Assembly (NCBI GenBank): GCA_963580285.1
Contig: OY757015.1
Location: 129,114,188 to 129,178,187 of the forward strand
Direction of reading: 5' to 3'
Origin: Lucinisca nassula
Taxonomy: Eukaryota > Mollusca > Bivalvia > Lucinida > Lucinidae
Length of the DNA: 64,000 nucleotides
The position numbers were made by a program, and so were the translations under genes. Shown piece by piece: positions 42,131 to 52,352 of the stretch; the stretch's first letter is position 1, and every line of letters begins with the position of its first letter. The notes beneath the pieces were generated by a model that saw only the letters and a program-made list of their open reading frames with translations, was not told the origin of the DNA and did no database searches.

Positions 42131-43321
42131 AACCAGACACTTTTATTGTTGTCTGCTCTAGAATTTTTCTTTGTGCTTTAAGGTTTATGTCTCTGCTTTC
42201 TAGTAACTACAGCATTATGTTTATGCTATCCAATTGGTGTCTTCTTCTGGTAGTAAACGTAAATTATATTGCAATTATAAATGTGAAATGACAGTTGACT
42301 GGATAATGTCAAAAATTTGTGATGCTGCTAGGAAAATCTGCCCCAAGGATCACTGTTGGGCATTACAACAGATATGGTGAGTATTTGGTGAAAATGGAAC
42401 TATAAATTTCCGTAGTGTTCTCCATGTAAACCTATGTTGTACCTTGGCCAGGCATTTCTAATGAATACCCACAACATGACATAAACCTTAACCATGGTGT
42501 ACGTGCCATCCTACACAATTAATGGAAATGCAGACAAATGAAAATTCTCAATTTTTATCCTATCCCTGGGTAGGATAAGGATTTCTCTCCAGGGGTAAAA
42601 TCAAGGATTTCCTAATCTTGTGTGCAGTTATACTATTGTAAACCTGGTATCATCAAGTTGTGTCACTTTCCATTGACAGATATTTGCTTTTACACTGCTA
42701 TAAGCACTTGCCTTTTGTGAAAATATAGCATTTAAAAAAAAGCAAATGAATAAGTGCATTAGAATGGGGATAACTGCATTGTTAATTGTCATCTAGGGCA
42801 GTAAATCATCAGAATTTTGGTTACAGATTCCATTTTATGGCAATGCATCAATCAAAATTTCCAACCATTGGACAGACATTTTACCTCCCCAAATGGCAAT
42901 TTTGAAAACAGTTATTTCTTACTTGTATGGTCTGTCCCATAAATTTAATCATACCAGTGAGTTGGTCTAGTGTGTATTTCTGTATGGTATCCAGTTACTA
43001 TTCTGTTGTTGTTGTTGTTGTTTATCTACAAAGCATTTTAACGCTGCTTATGAATGCTGGGTACTTAAGTAAATCTCTTGAACATAACACAAGGTACAAC
43101 TCTCATGCTGCTATATGTGCGCATACGTAAATATATTGCACTTCAAAATCTTTTTGTGCTCCTGATGAATTCCATCAGTGCATTCGTAAGTTCCTTCCTT
43201 CCTTGCTTACCTTATATTTGGATCCTTACACCCCTGTCTTTTCTTAAGTGAACTTTTCCATCGATCTGTGAAATTGCACTGTTCCATTGTTGCCATTGGG
43301 GTTTTTCGGTCAAAAACCAAT
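42131..43321. other. no gene seen
   Basis: AT-rich, low-copy-looking sequence without a supportable ORF. (GTT)n microsatellite at 43003-43022. A partial family-C-like motif (AGGCATTTCTAATGAATACC) lies near 42450. Confidence 0.4.
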
Positions 43322-43402
43322 AAAGGAATAGCAAGTAGAGTAGATCCTGATGAGATGGCTCATTATGGGCCATCTCATCAGGATCTATACTGTTTGCATA
43401 AG
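43322..43402. mobile_element. MITE family F palindrome
   Basis: GTAGAGTAGATCCTGATGAG, ATGGCTCATTATGGGCCATC and GGATCTATACTGTTTGC form a hairpin like that at 18478. Confidence 0.6.
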
Positions 43403-43458
43403 TGACTGGATCTGTCTGCTGGGGATAAAGGACTGCATTTTATGCTATCTATTTTGTC

Positions 43459-43736
43459 TCATCACGAAAACACGTCTATACAAATTTGACCCCCTTAAAC
43501 CCCACTTTTATATAGTAAAACTGGGGTTTGCAGGGGTATGTATTATTTTTCTTATTTCTACTGAAAAACATAGATTGTGGGTACTCGTTAGAACCGCCTC
43601 ATCGAGTCGGTTCTAAGGAGTATCAACAATCTATTTTCTGAGCAGAAATAAGAAAAATATCGAAAGTTTTCATCTGAAAATTTTCCTTTTTGGGTGGTAA
43701 AATTTACAATGGATTTGTATAGGCGTGTTTTCGTAC
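43459..43736. mobile_element. MITE family C
   Basis: The left end is CATCACGAAAACACGTCTA and the right end is GTATAGGCGTGTTTTCGTAC. The centre is GGGTACTCGTTAGAACCG...CGGTTCTAAGGAGTATC. Confidence 0.8.
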
Positions 43737-44784
43737 TGACTTAGACTGTTAAGTTTGTACTATCCCCTCGCTCTTCTTACAGAATTATGGTTATGCTATC
43801 CAGTTGATCTTCTCCTCATAATATTAAAGCTTACACAAATCATATATTTTACCTTGCATCAAGTCTACCTTGCATCAAGTTCATGAAATGATCACCCTTG
43901 CAAACCCCACTTTTAATAGAGAAAATTTGAGGTTTACAAGCGTGTACATTAGTTATCTTCTTTCTGCTCATAGATATAAATTTGTTAATGGGACTCTTTA
44001 GAACCACCTCTGTGAGGCAGTTCTGATGAGCATATACAACCTGTGTTTTGAGTAAAAAGAAGAATGATGAAATTAAGCTCACCATATTCATGGTAATAAG
44101 GGCCCAGTATGATTAGACATGCAGTTGGATCCATATGCCGACTATGGACATATTGGGTTGAACCAAACATGTCCAAAGTTGGCATAAGGAGCACAATATG
44201 TTCCTTAGCTATTGAGAGGTTGCAGACACAGCATTTTAGAAAGATTATCTCCCTTGATCTGCCATATTGTAGACACCAGGCAGGAGTTTGTGTACAAATT
44301 TAATCATATTTGACCATTATCCCTTGGTGATAAAAACACTGAAGAGGTTAATGTGTGACTGTGATTGTTCTTAAGGGTCATGAGAATAAAATAATCAAGG
44401 TTTAGTCATAATTTTTCAAGGCACAAGAAATTTATTTTCAAGGAAAGTACGGAAATGAGCCTGGGTGTCGCTAGCAAGAAAGATAATTGTAGGTGTTGGA
44501 TGTCATCTGCAACCTCTCAATTTGTCCTGCAGTATGAAAAAAATGTTATATTAGAGTGATCATTTAGCTCTGTTTCAGCTTCAACAGACTGGAAAATCTT
44601 GCACTCAAAATTGCTGTCAACTGTACATAAATGTTTTTCTTTTAAAAATTTGGTCTGTACTTATTAGAGTATGTACATTTATCATGGTGAATATGGTAAA
44701 TGCAAGTTAACTGCAGTTCTGCTATTGGTGTTAATTTCGTTTTCTATTTTTACTGTGATTGTACAGTCAGTGCTCTTTATTTGA
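43737..44784. other. no gene seen; degenerate MITE C pieces
   Basis: 43890-44060 carries a decayed family C copy (CACTTTTAATAGAGAAAATT, GGGACTCTTTAGAACCACC). The rest shows no recognisable feature. Confidence 0.4.
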
Positions 44785-45072
44785 TTGTTTGTTTTTAGGT
44801 TTAACGTCCCCATCAACACTGTATAGGTCATTTTGGAGACATTGTTTCCAATTTTGTGGGACTTTTACCTGACATTGAAATGAAATGACATCTCAAGCCC
44901 TGTTGCCCAATGAAACCAGTAGGGTTTATAAGCATGGACGGTTCGACTCGCACAGCTTTGCGTTGGCAGGCTTAGACGTAGTTTACCAGTACTCATGTGT
45001 GGTCGGTTTCAGCTCTGCGTGGAAGCATCATGCAGCCCATCTATTTCTTCAAGCCCCGATTGGCGGGGCCGT
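44785..45072 (-). mobile_element. SINE family S3, minus strand
   Basis: The plus strand reads from TTTTTAGGTTTAACGTCCCC through GACATCTCAAGCCCTGTTGC to CAAGCCCCGATTGGCGGGGC. It is nearly full length in reverse orientation. Confidence 0.8.
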
Positions 45073-45100
45073 CAGCGCTCTTTATACAGACATTTGATAT

Positions 45101-45192
45101 ACCCTAAAAATTTGGACACAAAAATTTGGAGCAGTCTGATCAGGGTCCACACTGTTTGCTTAGGCCAATACTTAAGATCATTTTGGTAATCT
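45101..45192 (+). mobile_element. MITE family B, internally deleted
   Basis: ATACCCTAAAAATTTGGACA joins directly to GGAGCAGTCTGATCAGGG, then CACTGTTTGCTTAGG and ATTTTGGTA. The left palindrome arm is lost. Confidence 0.65.
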
Positions 45193-45476
45193 CAAAACAT
45201 GTAACACCAGTTTCCATAGGAAAAAAATCATTAGCTCAGAATTCTGCCGTGTCTGATCAAGGCCTACACTGTAACAGTGTGTTTGCAAAAAATTCAGCTA
45301 ATTTCCAAATAAAACCTGACAGCGCTAAATTTTGAAATCGACACATGCTGTACATAAGGCAGAAGATGCCATTAATTCAGTACAAAAAGGTTGATAATCC
45401 AAGAAACATTGTGGATATTTGATAGACTCAGACTCTTAAAAAAAATCCACAACATTTGCTTGTTGTGGTACTTTAA

Positions 45477-45735
45477 GGGGAATGGGAACACCTTCAGGGG
45501 AGGCAACTCCTCCAAAAGTTTTTTTGACTCCCGTGTCAAAAGGGTCCACTCTTAAAGAAAAGAATTTGCTCCTGAGGAGCAAATTCTTAGGAGGAGCAAA
45601 TTCTTTCCTAAGGAGCAAATTCTTTCCTTTAAGAGTAGGCCCCTTTTTCGGTGGGAATGATCCTATAGAAAAGTGAACAGAAAATTGTCTCTCTTTGAAA
45701 AATGGCAAAAAAATGCTAGGTGTTCCCATTCTCCT
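45477..45735. mobile_element. MITE family D with expanded central hairpin
   Basis: TTAA at 45473-45476 and 45736-45739, with ends GGGGAATGGGAACACCT and AGGTGTTCCCATTCTCC. The AGAATTTGCTCCTGAGGAGC motif and its reverse are repeated several times at 45555-45640, giving a longer hairpin than in the other D copies. Confidence 0.8.
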
Positions 45736-45791
45736 TTAAGCGGAAAAAGACCTTTATTATGCATTATACGACTCCTTATTGCTGTAAGTTC

Positions 45792-46092
45792 GGCCCACGC
45801 CCATCTGGGCTTGAAGAAATATATGGGCTGCATGATGCTTCCACGCAGAGCTGAAACCGATCCGCACAGGAGTACTGGTAAATCTCTTGGAGGATCTAAG
45901 CCTGCCCAGGCAAAGCGGTGCGAGCCGGCCCGTCCATGCATATAAACCCTATTGGTTTCATTGGGCGGCAGGGCTTGAGATGCCATTTAATCTCATTGTC
46001 GGGTAAAAGTCCCACAAAATTGGAAGCAACGTCTCCAAAATGACCTTTACAGTGGTGACGGGAACGTTAAACCTCATATCAATCAAACAAAT
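45792..46092 (+). mobile_element. SINE family S3, full length
   Basis: The 301-bp copy begins GGCCCACGCCCATCTGGGC and ends GGAACGTTAAACCTCATATC with an A-rich end. Duplications ATTGCTGTAAGTTC and ATTGCTGCAAGTTC (13 of 14 match) lie at 45778-45791 and 46093-46106. This is the best reference copy of S3 here. Confidence 0.85.
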
Positions 46093-46335
46093 ATTGCTGC
46101 AAGTTCTTTATTGGGGCAAAATGTTAGGGAACAAATACAGTTGTTTTAATGTGGGTCCTCTGTACTTATATATTATTTCACCATTTTCCTTTGGAACGAG
46201 ACAGTGTGTGTTATGTATGTTGTCATGTTTTATATGATATCAAATACCAAAGAACAAATTTTTGTTTGTGTTTTTATTTTGAGACATTTTGTTGAGAAGT
46301 TCATGTAATTATGCTCACTGGCAAAATCTTTATAT

Positions 46336-47027
46336 AGAACAAGAAGGCAGTCTGAGGGACATCTATATCCCCCGCTACATTTTCAGAGCTTCAGTCGTGA
46401 CCTTGACCTTGATTTGTCATGGTGTGGTTATAGGTTCTGCACATCGGCACACTAATGCAAATATTTGACCAAAGTTAAATGAAAATCTTTCAAGGGGTAG
46501 AAGAGATATAGAGTGTACAGGAAATCCAAGACTCAAACTCGAACCCTCAAACTCAACTGTGACCTTCACCATGAGTCAGCATGGTTTGGTTATGGGTTCT
46601 GCAAATCGCCCCACTTAGGCCAACATTTGACCAAAGTTTAATGAAAATCCTTCAAGGTGTAAAGGAATTATGAAATGGACAAAACTTCAAGGATCAAACT
46701 CGTGTCCTTCATTTGTGACCTTCACCTTGTGTTGGTATGGTTGAGTTATATGGGGTTCTACACATCATGTCACTTAGGCCATAAATTGACCAAAGTTTAA
46801 TGAAAATCCTTTCAGGGGTAAAGGAGATATGGAATGCCAAAGCTTCAAACTCGTGACCTTCAACTGAGACATTGACCTTGAGTCTGCATAGTGCAGTTAC
46901 GAGTTCTGCACATCGGCACACTGAGGTGTGAGTTTAATGAAAAGCAAGCTATCAAAGGGTTCATGAGATACAGAGCAGACAAGAAAGTGTTACAGACAGA
47001 TGGTTCAAACTCGTGACCTTCAATTAT
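46336..47027 (-). mobile_element. Helitron-like element H11, 3' half (minus strand)
   Basis: On the minus strand it ends ...CCTTCTTG|TT at about 46336. Its ~155-bp units have GACCTTCACCATGAGTCAGC, GGTTATGGGTTCTGCA and AAGTTTAATGAAAATCCTT on the plus strand. The array breaks off in mid-unit at 47027 and resumes in phase at 59449, after the 12.4-kb insertion. Confidence 0.75.
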
Positions 47028-47423
47028 GGGTAGGTGTAATATGAGGTTTTAGGAATTCCGTTTATGACGTCATTCTTGCGCATGCGCAAAGCACTGGCCG
47101 TCAATTGAAACGGCCATCGCTATTCAAATGTATTGGCGGAACTTAAAATGCTAACAATATCCAGACATTTTGAAAGGAAATATACCCGTTTACATTGAAA
47201 TAATTCCTCGAGAAGGAAAGAATGATATTTTGCTTTTATTACTGAAATTCATTTATCCTGGATCCGTTTTTAATTGTCGAAAATCTTTTCGTGAATGACC
47301 CATGTCAATGGCTTGAGATGCCGTTATTCAAGAAAAAATACTTACAAAATAAGTTTTTACGTAACTTTTCGTTTTATTCACTACATGTATCCAAGTATAG
47401 CTATCACATACGGACGGAACTTT

Positions 47424-47424
<1 letters not shown>

Positions 47425-47456
<32 letters not shown>
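47425..47456 (+). repeat. (CT)n microsatellite
   Basis: About 16 CT dinucleotides in a row. Confidence 0.95.
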
Positions 47457-47458
<2 letters not shown>

Positions 47459-47544
47459 TGAGAAACATTTCAACGATCTGTCTAGAAGTGCAGGTAAAAA
47501 TGTCAAGCGATCTGTCTACATGTATATGTGCAATTTTGCTAAAT

Positions 47545-47713
47545 TGAAGATTCCAGGTTTTTTTTTCTTCTTCAAAATTTATTTCGAAAATGGCTGAACT
47601 TTTTGCAAATAGTGTAGGCCCTGATCAGACGCCGCGTTCTGCTGCATCTGATCTGGGCCTGCACTGTTTGTCACTTACCTCTTTTGGGGTTTCCGGTACC
47701 AAATGGGTAAATG
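47545..47713 (+). mobile_element. MITE family E, 5'-truncated
   Basis: TTTCTTCTTCAAAATTTATT, GAAAATGGCTGAACTTTTTG, the GACGCCGC palindrome, GGGCCTGCACTGTTTG and GGTACCAAATGGGTAAA. The left end with the TTATATATAG block is missing. Confidence 0.7.
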
Positions 47714-48064
47714 TAAGGGCTGGGAAGGTTGAAGAAATCTACCATATTTTACTGTAAAATCTTGCACTTGCGAATGAGTGTTTCAGTCTCATGCACTGAA
47801 AGTGTGTTCTATGAATTTTATGTTCCAGTCCCACTGAGTCTTAATGGGTCCGAGCATTGGGCAAATGACATTTTATTAAGCGCCGTATTATCGCTAACGC
47901 AACGTTCTGACGTTTCATCGACGTTGCAAAGTCAAATTCAATGCATCGCTTTGATGTTGGTTTGTTGTAGACACGACGTTGTTGACACGTCACATGTCAG
48001 ACATGAGTTATTTAACGACAAACTGTAATTTATATTTACCTACGCTCGCTATTTGCTGGGACGC

Positions 48065-48066
<2 letters not shown>

Positions 48067-48113
<47 letters not shown>

Positions 48114-48163
48114 AACATGTAGGCCATGACACCGTCACAGAGAGAGAGAGACAGAGAGAGAGA
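48067..48163 (+). repeat. (AG)n microsatellite, two runs
   Basis: A pure run at 48067-48112, then a shorter interrupted run at 48139-48163, separated by a unique ~26-bp spacer. Confidence 0.95.
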
Positions 48164-48249
48164 GGACCCTGTCGGGTCGTGCGAACAATAAATATGTCTT
48201 TAAGAGCAGTTAACTAAGAAAATAACAGAAAATAACACTTGGGATTTGC

Positions 48250-48531
48250 CATCATGAAAACACACCTATGCGAATTTGACCCTCTAAAACCCCACTTTTA
48301 TTTTGTAAAACTGGGGTTTACAGGGGTAAACATTATTTTTTTTTATTTCTGCTCAAAAAGGTAGATTGTGGGTATTCGATAGAACCGCCTCGTCGAGGCG
48401 GTTCTATCGAGTCCCCGCAATCTATGTTTTGAGCAAAAATAAGAAAATTATCGCAATTTTTCATCTTAAAATTTCCATTTTTTGGCCGATAAATTGATAA
48501 TGTAAATTTGTATAGGCATGTTTTCGTTATG
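48250..48531. mobile_element. MITE family C
   Basis: The left end is CATCATGAAAACACACCTA and the right end is GTATAGGCATGTTTTCGTTATG. The palindrome is GGTATTCGATAGAACCG...CGGTTCTATCGAGTCCC, with compensating changes in both arms. Confidence 0.8.
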
Positions 48532-49750
48532 CGAAATTTCACACCTGGCAACATATCAGTTTTTCTCACTTTATCTTACATTAGAATTCGTCAAGAGTTT
48601 GAAATAATTTCACTGTTTTACGCTGTAATTAACATTTTATCTGTCCCACTGCCTTGAAGCAATACGACAGTTGACGGCCAGGGCTTTTCCCGTTCTATTT
48701 TTAGAACCGGAAGTACGTCACGAAAAAAGCTCCTATACTTTGACCAAATCACTCTGACCACTGACTTTGACCAGTCCAAGTAGTCCAACTTTGACCAAAT
48801 GGGGTGTAAAACTCTGACAATTTACCTGTCTGACCATGATAGATAATGATATATAATCACCCAGAATAAACACTTAAATAGCCTTTTTACAGGTAATTAA
48901 CAGGTAATTTTAAGCAATTTCACTTTAAGGAATTTAAATAAGAATTAACAAAATTTAATTGCTTATCATCATTATTTTTTTTTTAAATTATACAACTGGG
49001 CTTTAATGAACATAAAAAATATAAAATGTATGTTAACCCTTATCTTGCTGTTCACGAGAACCCCTAACTTTGCAAACAGTGTAGGTCCAGATCATCTGAT
49101 CAGGAGCTACACTGTTTGGCATTAAGTTTATGAATTATTTTAAAATTATAAAACAGGTAATTTTAAGCAATTTCACTTTAAGGAATTTAAATAAGAATTA
49201 ACAAGATTTAATTGCTTATCATCATTAATTTTTTTAAAATTATAAAACTGGGCTTTAATGAACATAATAAATATAAAATGTATGTTAACCCTTATCTTGC
49301 TGTTCACGACAACCCCTATCTTTGCAAACAGTGTAGGTCCAGATCATCTGATCAGGATCTACACTGTTTGGCATTAAGTTTATGAATTATTTTAAAATTA
49401 TAAAACTGGGCTTTAATGAACATAATAAATATAAAATGTATGTTTTGTAGATCTATCCACCTATCAATCAAGACTCAGTATGTGCTTGACTGAGTTTTGA
49501 ATTAAGCTTAACATTATAAAAACATGACTGCATTTCTAACCCCCTTAAACTCTCCTTTAATATAGTAAAAATCGGGTTTACAAGGGCATACAAGATTTTT
49601 CTGTTTAAAGACAAGGAGTGTTGATACTTGCTGATATGACCCATAATCACTGTTTTGAGAAAAAAGGAAAATACCATTTTTTTTTATTTTTTCTATCTTT
49701 TAAAATTGGTTCAGTTTTCAATATTTTTGTTTAGACATGTTTTCATTTAA

Positions 49751-49975
49751 CCCATTTAGTACCGGAAACCCCAAAAACGGATATTTGGCAAACAGTGCAG
49801 GCCCAGATCGGACGACACACAACGCAGCTCTGAACAGGGCCTACACTGTTTGCTAAAACAGTGTCATTTTCCTAATCAATTTTGAAGAAAACAAAACCTG
49901 ACACCCCTTAATTTTGGAATGGATTCCAGCTATATATAAGGAGGAAGATTCCATTTGGTACAAAACGGGTTATTG
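49751..49975 (-). mobile_element. MITE family E
   Basis: The plus strand starts TTAA|CCCATTTAGTACCGGAAA and ends GGTACAAAACGGGTTA, the reverse orientation of the copy at 25526/29262. The GTGCAGGCCCAGATCGG half of the palindrome is intact. Confidence 0.75.
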
Positions 49976-50278
49976 AATAGCTTGATAATAAGTGAAAAGC
50001 TAATTTAAGGATAATAATGTAAAAGCTTGCATGCATACCTTACTTTTCTCCATGAGCTAACTTTTCCATGCATGAACAAGGGTTCTGCACTGAATTTTGC
50101 ATATGTTTTCTGTTTTACTGAAAATCATATGGAAACCTCTTTCAGAAAATTAAAAAGGTTCTGCTTTGTATCTTCTGACAAAGTTAACAATCACACAATG
50201 AGCACTGGTAAACCACTCCGGTGGCAGGAATTGATATATCATTTCATCTCAATACTGAGTAAAGGTTCCACCAAATTG

Positions 50279-50498
50279 CACTACGAAAACACACCTATAC
50301 AAATAATTTGTACATTTTACCGCCCCATAAAATGAATTTTTAGATATTGGGCTATTTTTCTTATTTCAGCTCAAAACATAGGTTGCGTGACTCTATAGAA
50401 CCGCCTCTTCGAGTACCCACAACCTATGTTTGTGAGCAGAAATAAAAATAATGTACATCCCTTAAAAGTCAAAGTTATATAGGCATGTTTTCGTGATG
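50279..50498. mobile_element. MITE family C, internally shortened
   Basis: The left end is ACTACGAAAACACACCTA and the right end is TATAGGCATGTTTTCGTGATG. The palindrome is reduced (GACTCTATAGAACCGCCTC then GAGTACCCACAACC). Confidence 0.7.
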
Positions 50499-51227
50499 GG
50501 AAAAATTGTCTTCAAAATGCCATAAATAGTGTTGACAGGGATGTTAAACCTCAAACCTCAAATTAAGTTGTGCCACCCAAAAAAATGTCCTGGAGTTAGT
50601 TAACAGTATAAAATTTTGCAAATTTTTGCAAAACTGGGTCAATTTTAGAATTTCCTAAAACCACAAATCACTCTGACCACTCTGACTTTGACCAGTCCAA
50701 GAAAGTCCAACTTGGACCAAATGGCGTGTAAAACTCTGACCATTTACCTGTCTGACCATGATAGATTATGATATATCATCACCCTGAATAAACACTTTAA
50801 TAGCCTTTTTACAGGTAATAAACAGGTATTTTTTTTAGTAATTTCACTGTAAGGATTTTAAATAAGACTTAACAAAATTTAATTGCTTATTCTAATTATT
50901 TATTTTACAATTACAAAACTGGTGTTTATCAAACATAATAAATATAAAAATATATGTTATGTAGATCTATCCACCTTTCAATCAAGACTCATTATGTGCT
51001 CGACTGAGTTTAGAATTTAGCTTAAACACATACCTATGTAATTCCAACCCCCTTAAACTCCTTTAATACAGTAAAAATCGGGTTTACAGGGGTACACATG
51101 ATTTTTCTGTTTAAAGGCAAGGAGTGTTGATATTTGCTGATGTGGTACCCACAATCACTGTTTTGAGAAAAAAAGGAGAAAATACTGTTGTTGTTTTTTC
51201 TTATAAATCAATTTCTATGGATAAAAC

Positions 51228-52078
51228 GGTCTCCGGACGTTAGCCCCCCAGGACGTTTGCCCCCCAATGACTTAATCTAAAAATGGACATTTGCCCCCCA
51301 GTTGAAAATGTGACCCGGACATTTGCCCCCCAGGGCTTATTTTTGGTATGGACATCTGCCCCCCCACCAGTGCTTATTTTACAGGTGGACAATTGCCCCC
51401 CACTGCTTATTTCAGAAAGGGACATTTGCCCCCCAACCTGGCTAGACAAGGATATTCATTACACAGACCTGTATATAGCTACATAATTTACATGATAACG
51501 TTTTGGTTAAAGTTTTACAGCGGCTGAGCCCATTCAAGATCATTTCAATTTCTTCAAGAATTAACCATCAGTGTATCCAGTGTAAAAACCACTTGAGTAT
51601 AGTCGTCTGACACTGGACCCTCAGTGAGGCACAAACTCAATATATGGTTCTGTAGCTGACTTGCTTAACCCTTATCCTGCTGAATAAATAAAGCATCTCC
51701 AGTTGTTGACTATTAACCATCACATTCTTGGTATATTTTTGTTAACTTAACAAATTGCATGACAAACAGTATAGATCCCCATCAGATATGGCATCTGATC
51801 GAGATCCATACTGCTTTCTAACGTAGGGGTTGTCCATAACAGCAGGTTATTATGGGATTCATATTTATATCAAATGTCCCTTTCTGAAATAAGCAGTGGG
51901 GGGCAAATGTCCACTTGTAAAATAAGCACTGGGGGGCAGATGTCCATACCAAAAATAAGCTCGGGGGGGGGGGGGTGGCAAATGTCCGCGTCACATTTTC
52001 AACTGGGGGGCAAATGTCCATTTTTAGATTAATTCATTGGGGGGGCAAATGTCCTGGGGGGGCAAATGTCCTGGATTC
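51228..52078. mobile_element. MULE-like MITE with ~200-bp C-tract TIRs
   Basis: Inverted repeats 51228-51430 and 51885-52078 consist of ~30-bp subunits each ending GGACATTTGCCCCCCA. GGATAAAAC occurs just outside both ends (51219-51227 and 52079-52087), a perfect 9-bp duplication. Long subunit-built TIRs with a 9-bp duplication fit Mutator-like MITEs. The interior carries a degenerate MITE A at 51669-51850. Frames in the TIRs are artefacts of the C tracts. Confidence 0.75.
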
Positions 52079-52159
52079 GGATAAAACATTTCATCACATT
52101 TAAATGTCAATCTTTTGTTCAGTGGAATTTGATGATTCACAGCTGCATACAAGTGAAAC

Positions 52160-52352
52160 TCAACATACCCTGTCCAGGTAAAGTGGTGCGAGTCGGACCG
52201 TCCATGCTTATAAAGCCTATTGTTTTTATTGAGCAGCAGGGCTTGAGATGTCATTTCATCTCAGTGTCGGGTAAAAGTCCCACAAAATTGGAAGCAACGT
52301 CTCCAAAATGACCTATAGTGTTGACAGGGAAATTAAACCTCAAATCAAACAA
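52160..52352 (+). mobile_element. SINE family S3, 5'-truncated
   Basis: It starts near CAACATACCCTGTCCAGGTA and contains AAGTGGTGCGAGTCGGACCG, AAGCCTATTGTTTTTATTGA and GGTAAAAGTCCCACAAAATT. The end is GACAGGGAAATTAAACCTCA. Confidence 0.8.

Larger units (their letters stand above)
47042..48735. repeat. left segment of the 12.4-kb block, with its own imperfect inverted ends
   Basis: Left AAAGCACTGGCCGTCAATTG pairs with the reverse of CAGTTGACGGCCAGGGCTTT at about 48668-48687. Outside these, TGACGTCA at 47065-47072 faces TACGTCAC at about 48713. A perfect NRF1-type palindrome TTGCGCATGCGCAA occupies 47076-47089. The interior has (CT)n at 47425-47456, (AG)n at 48067-48112, a partial MITE E and a MITE C. 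The frame at 47729-48028 has no known homology. Confidence 0.5.
48735..51180 (-). repeat. left arm of inverted tandem units (two unit heads)
   Basis: Unit heads (ATACTTTGACCAAATCACTC, TTGACCAGTCCAAG, CTGTCTGACCATGATAGATA) begin at 48735 and about 50665, in minus orientation relative to the right arm. After each head comes the TTTTACAGGTAATTAACAGG / TTTAATTGCTTATCATC block. Family A MITEs lie at about 49037 and 49289, a family E copy at 49751-49975 and a family C copy at 50279-50498. The block CTTAAACTCTCCTTTAATAT, AATCGGGTTTACA, AAGGAGTGTTGATA occurs in both units. Confidence 0.75.

Noticed and set aside
47729..48028. 99-codon ORF as a host gene
   Set aside because: No recognisable domain, flanked by microsatellite and MITEs inside a mobile block, and no splice or regulatory support.
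51240..52021. Short ORFs rich in MDICPPVENVTRTF-type peptide
   Set aside because: They are translations of the repeated C-tract subunits in the inverted TIRs.
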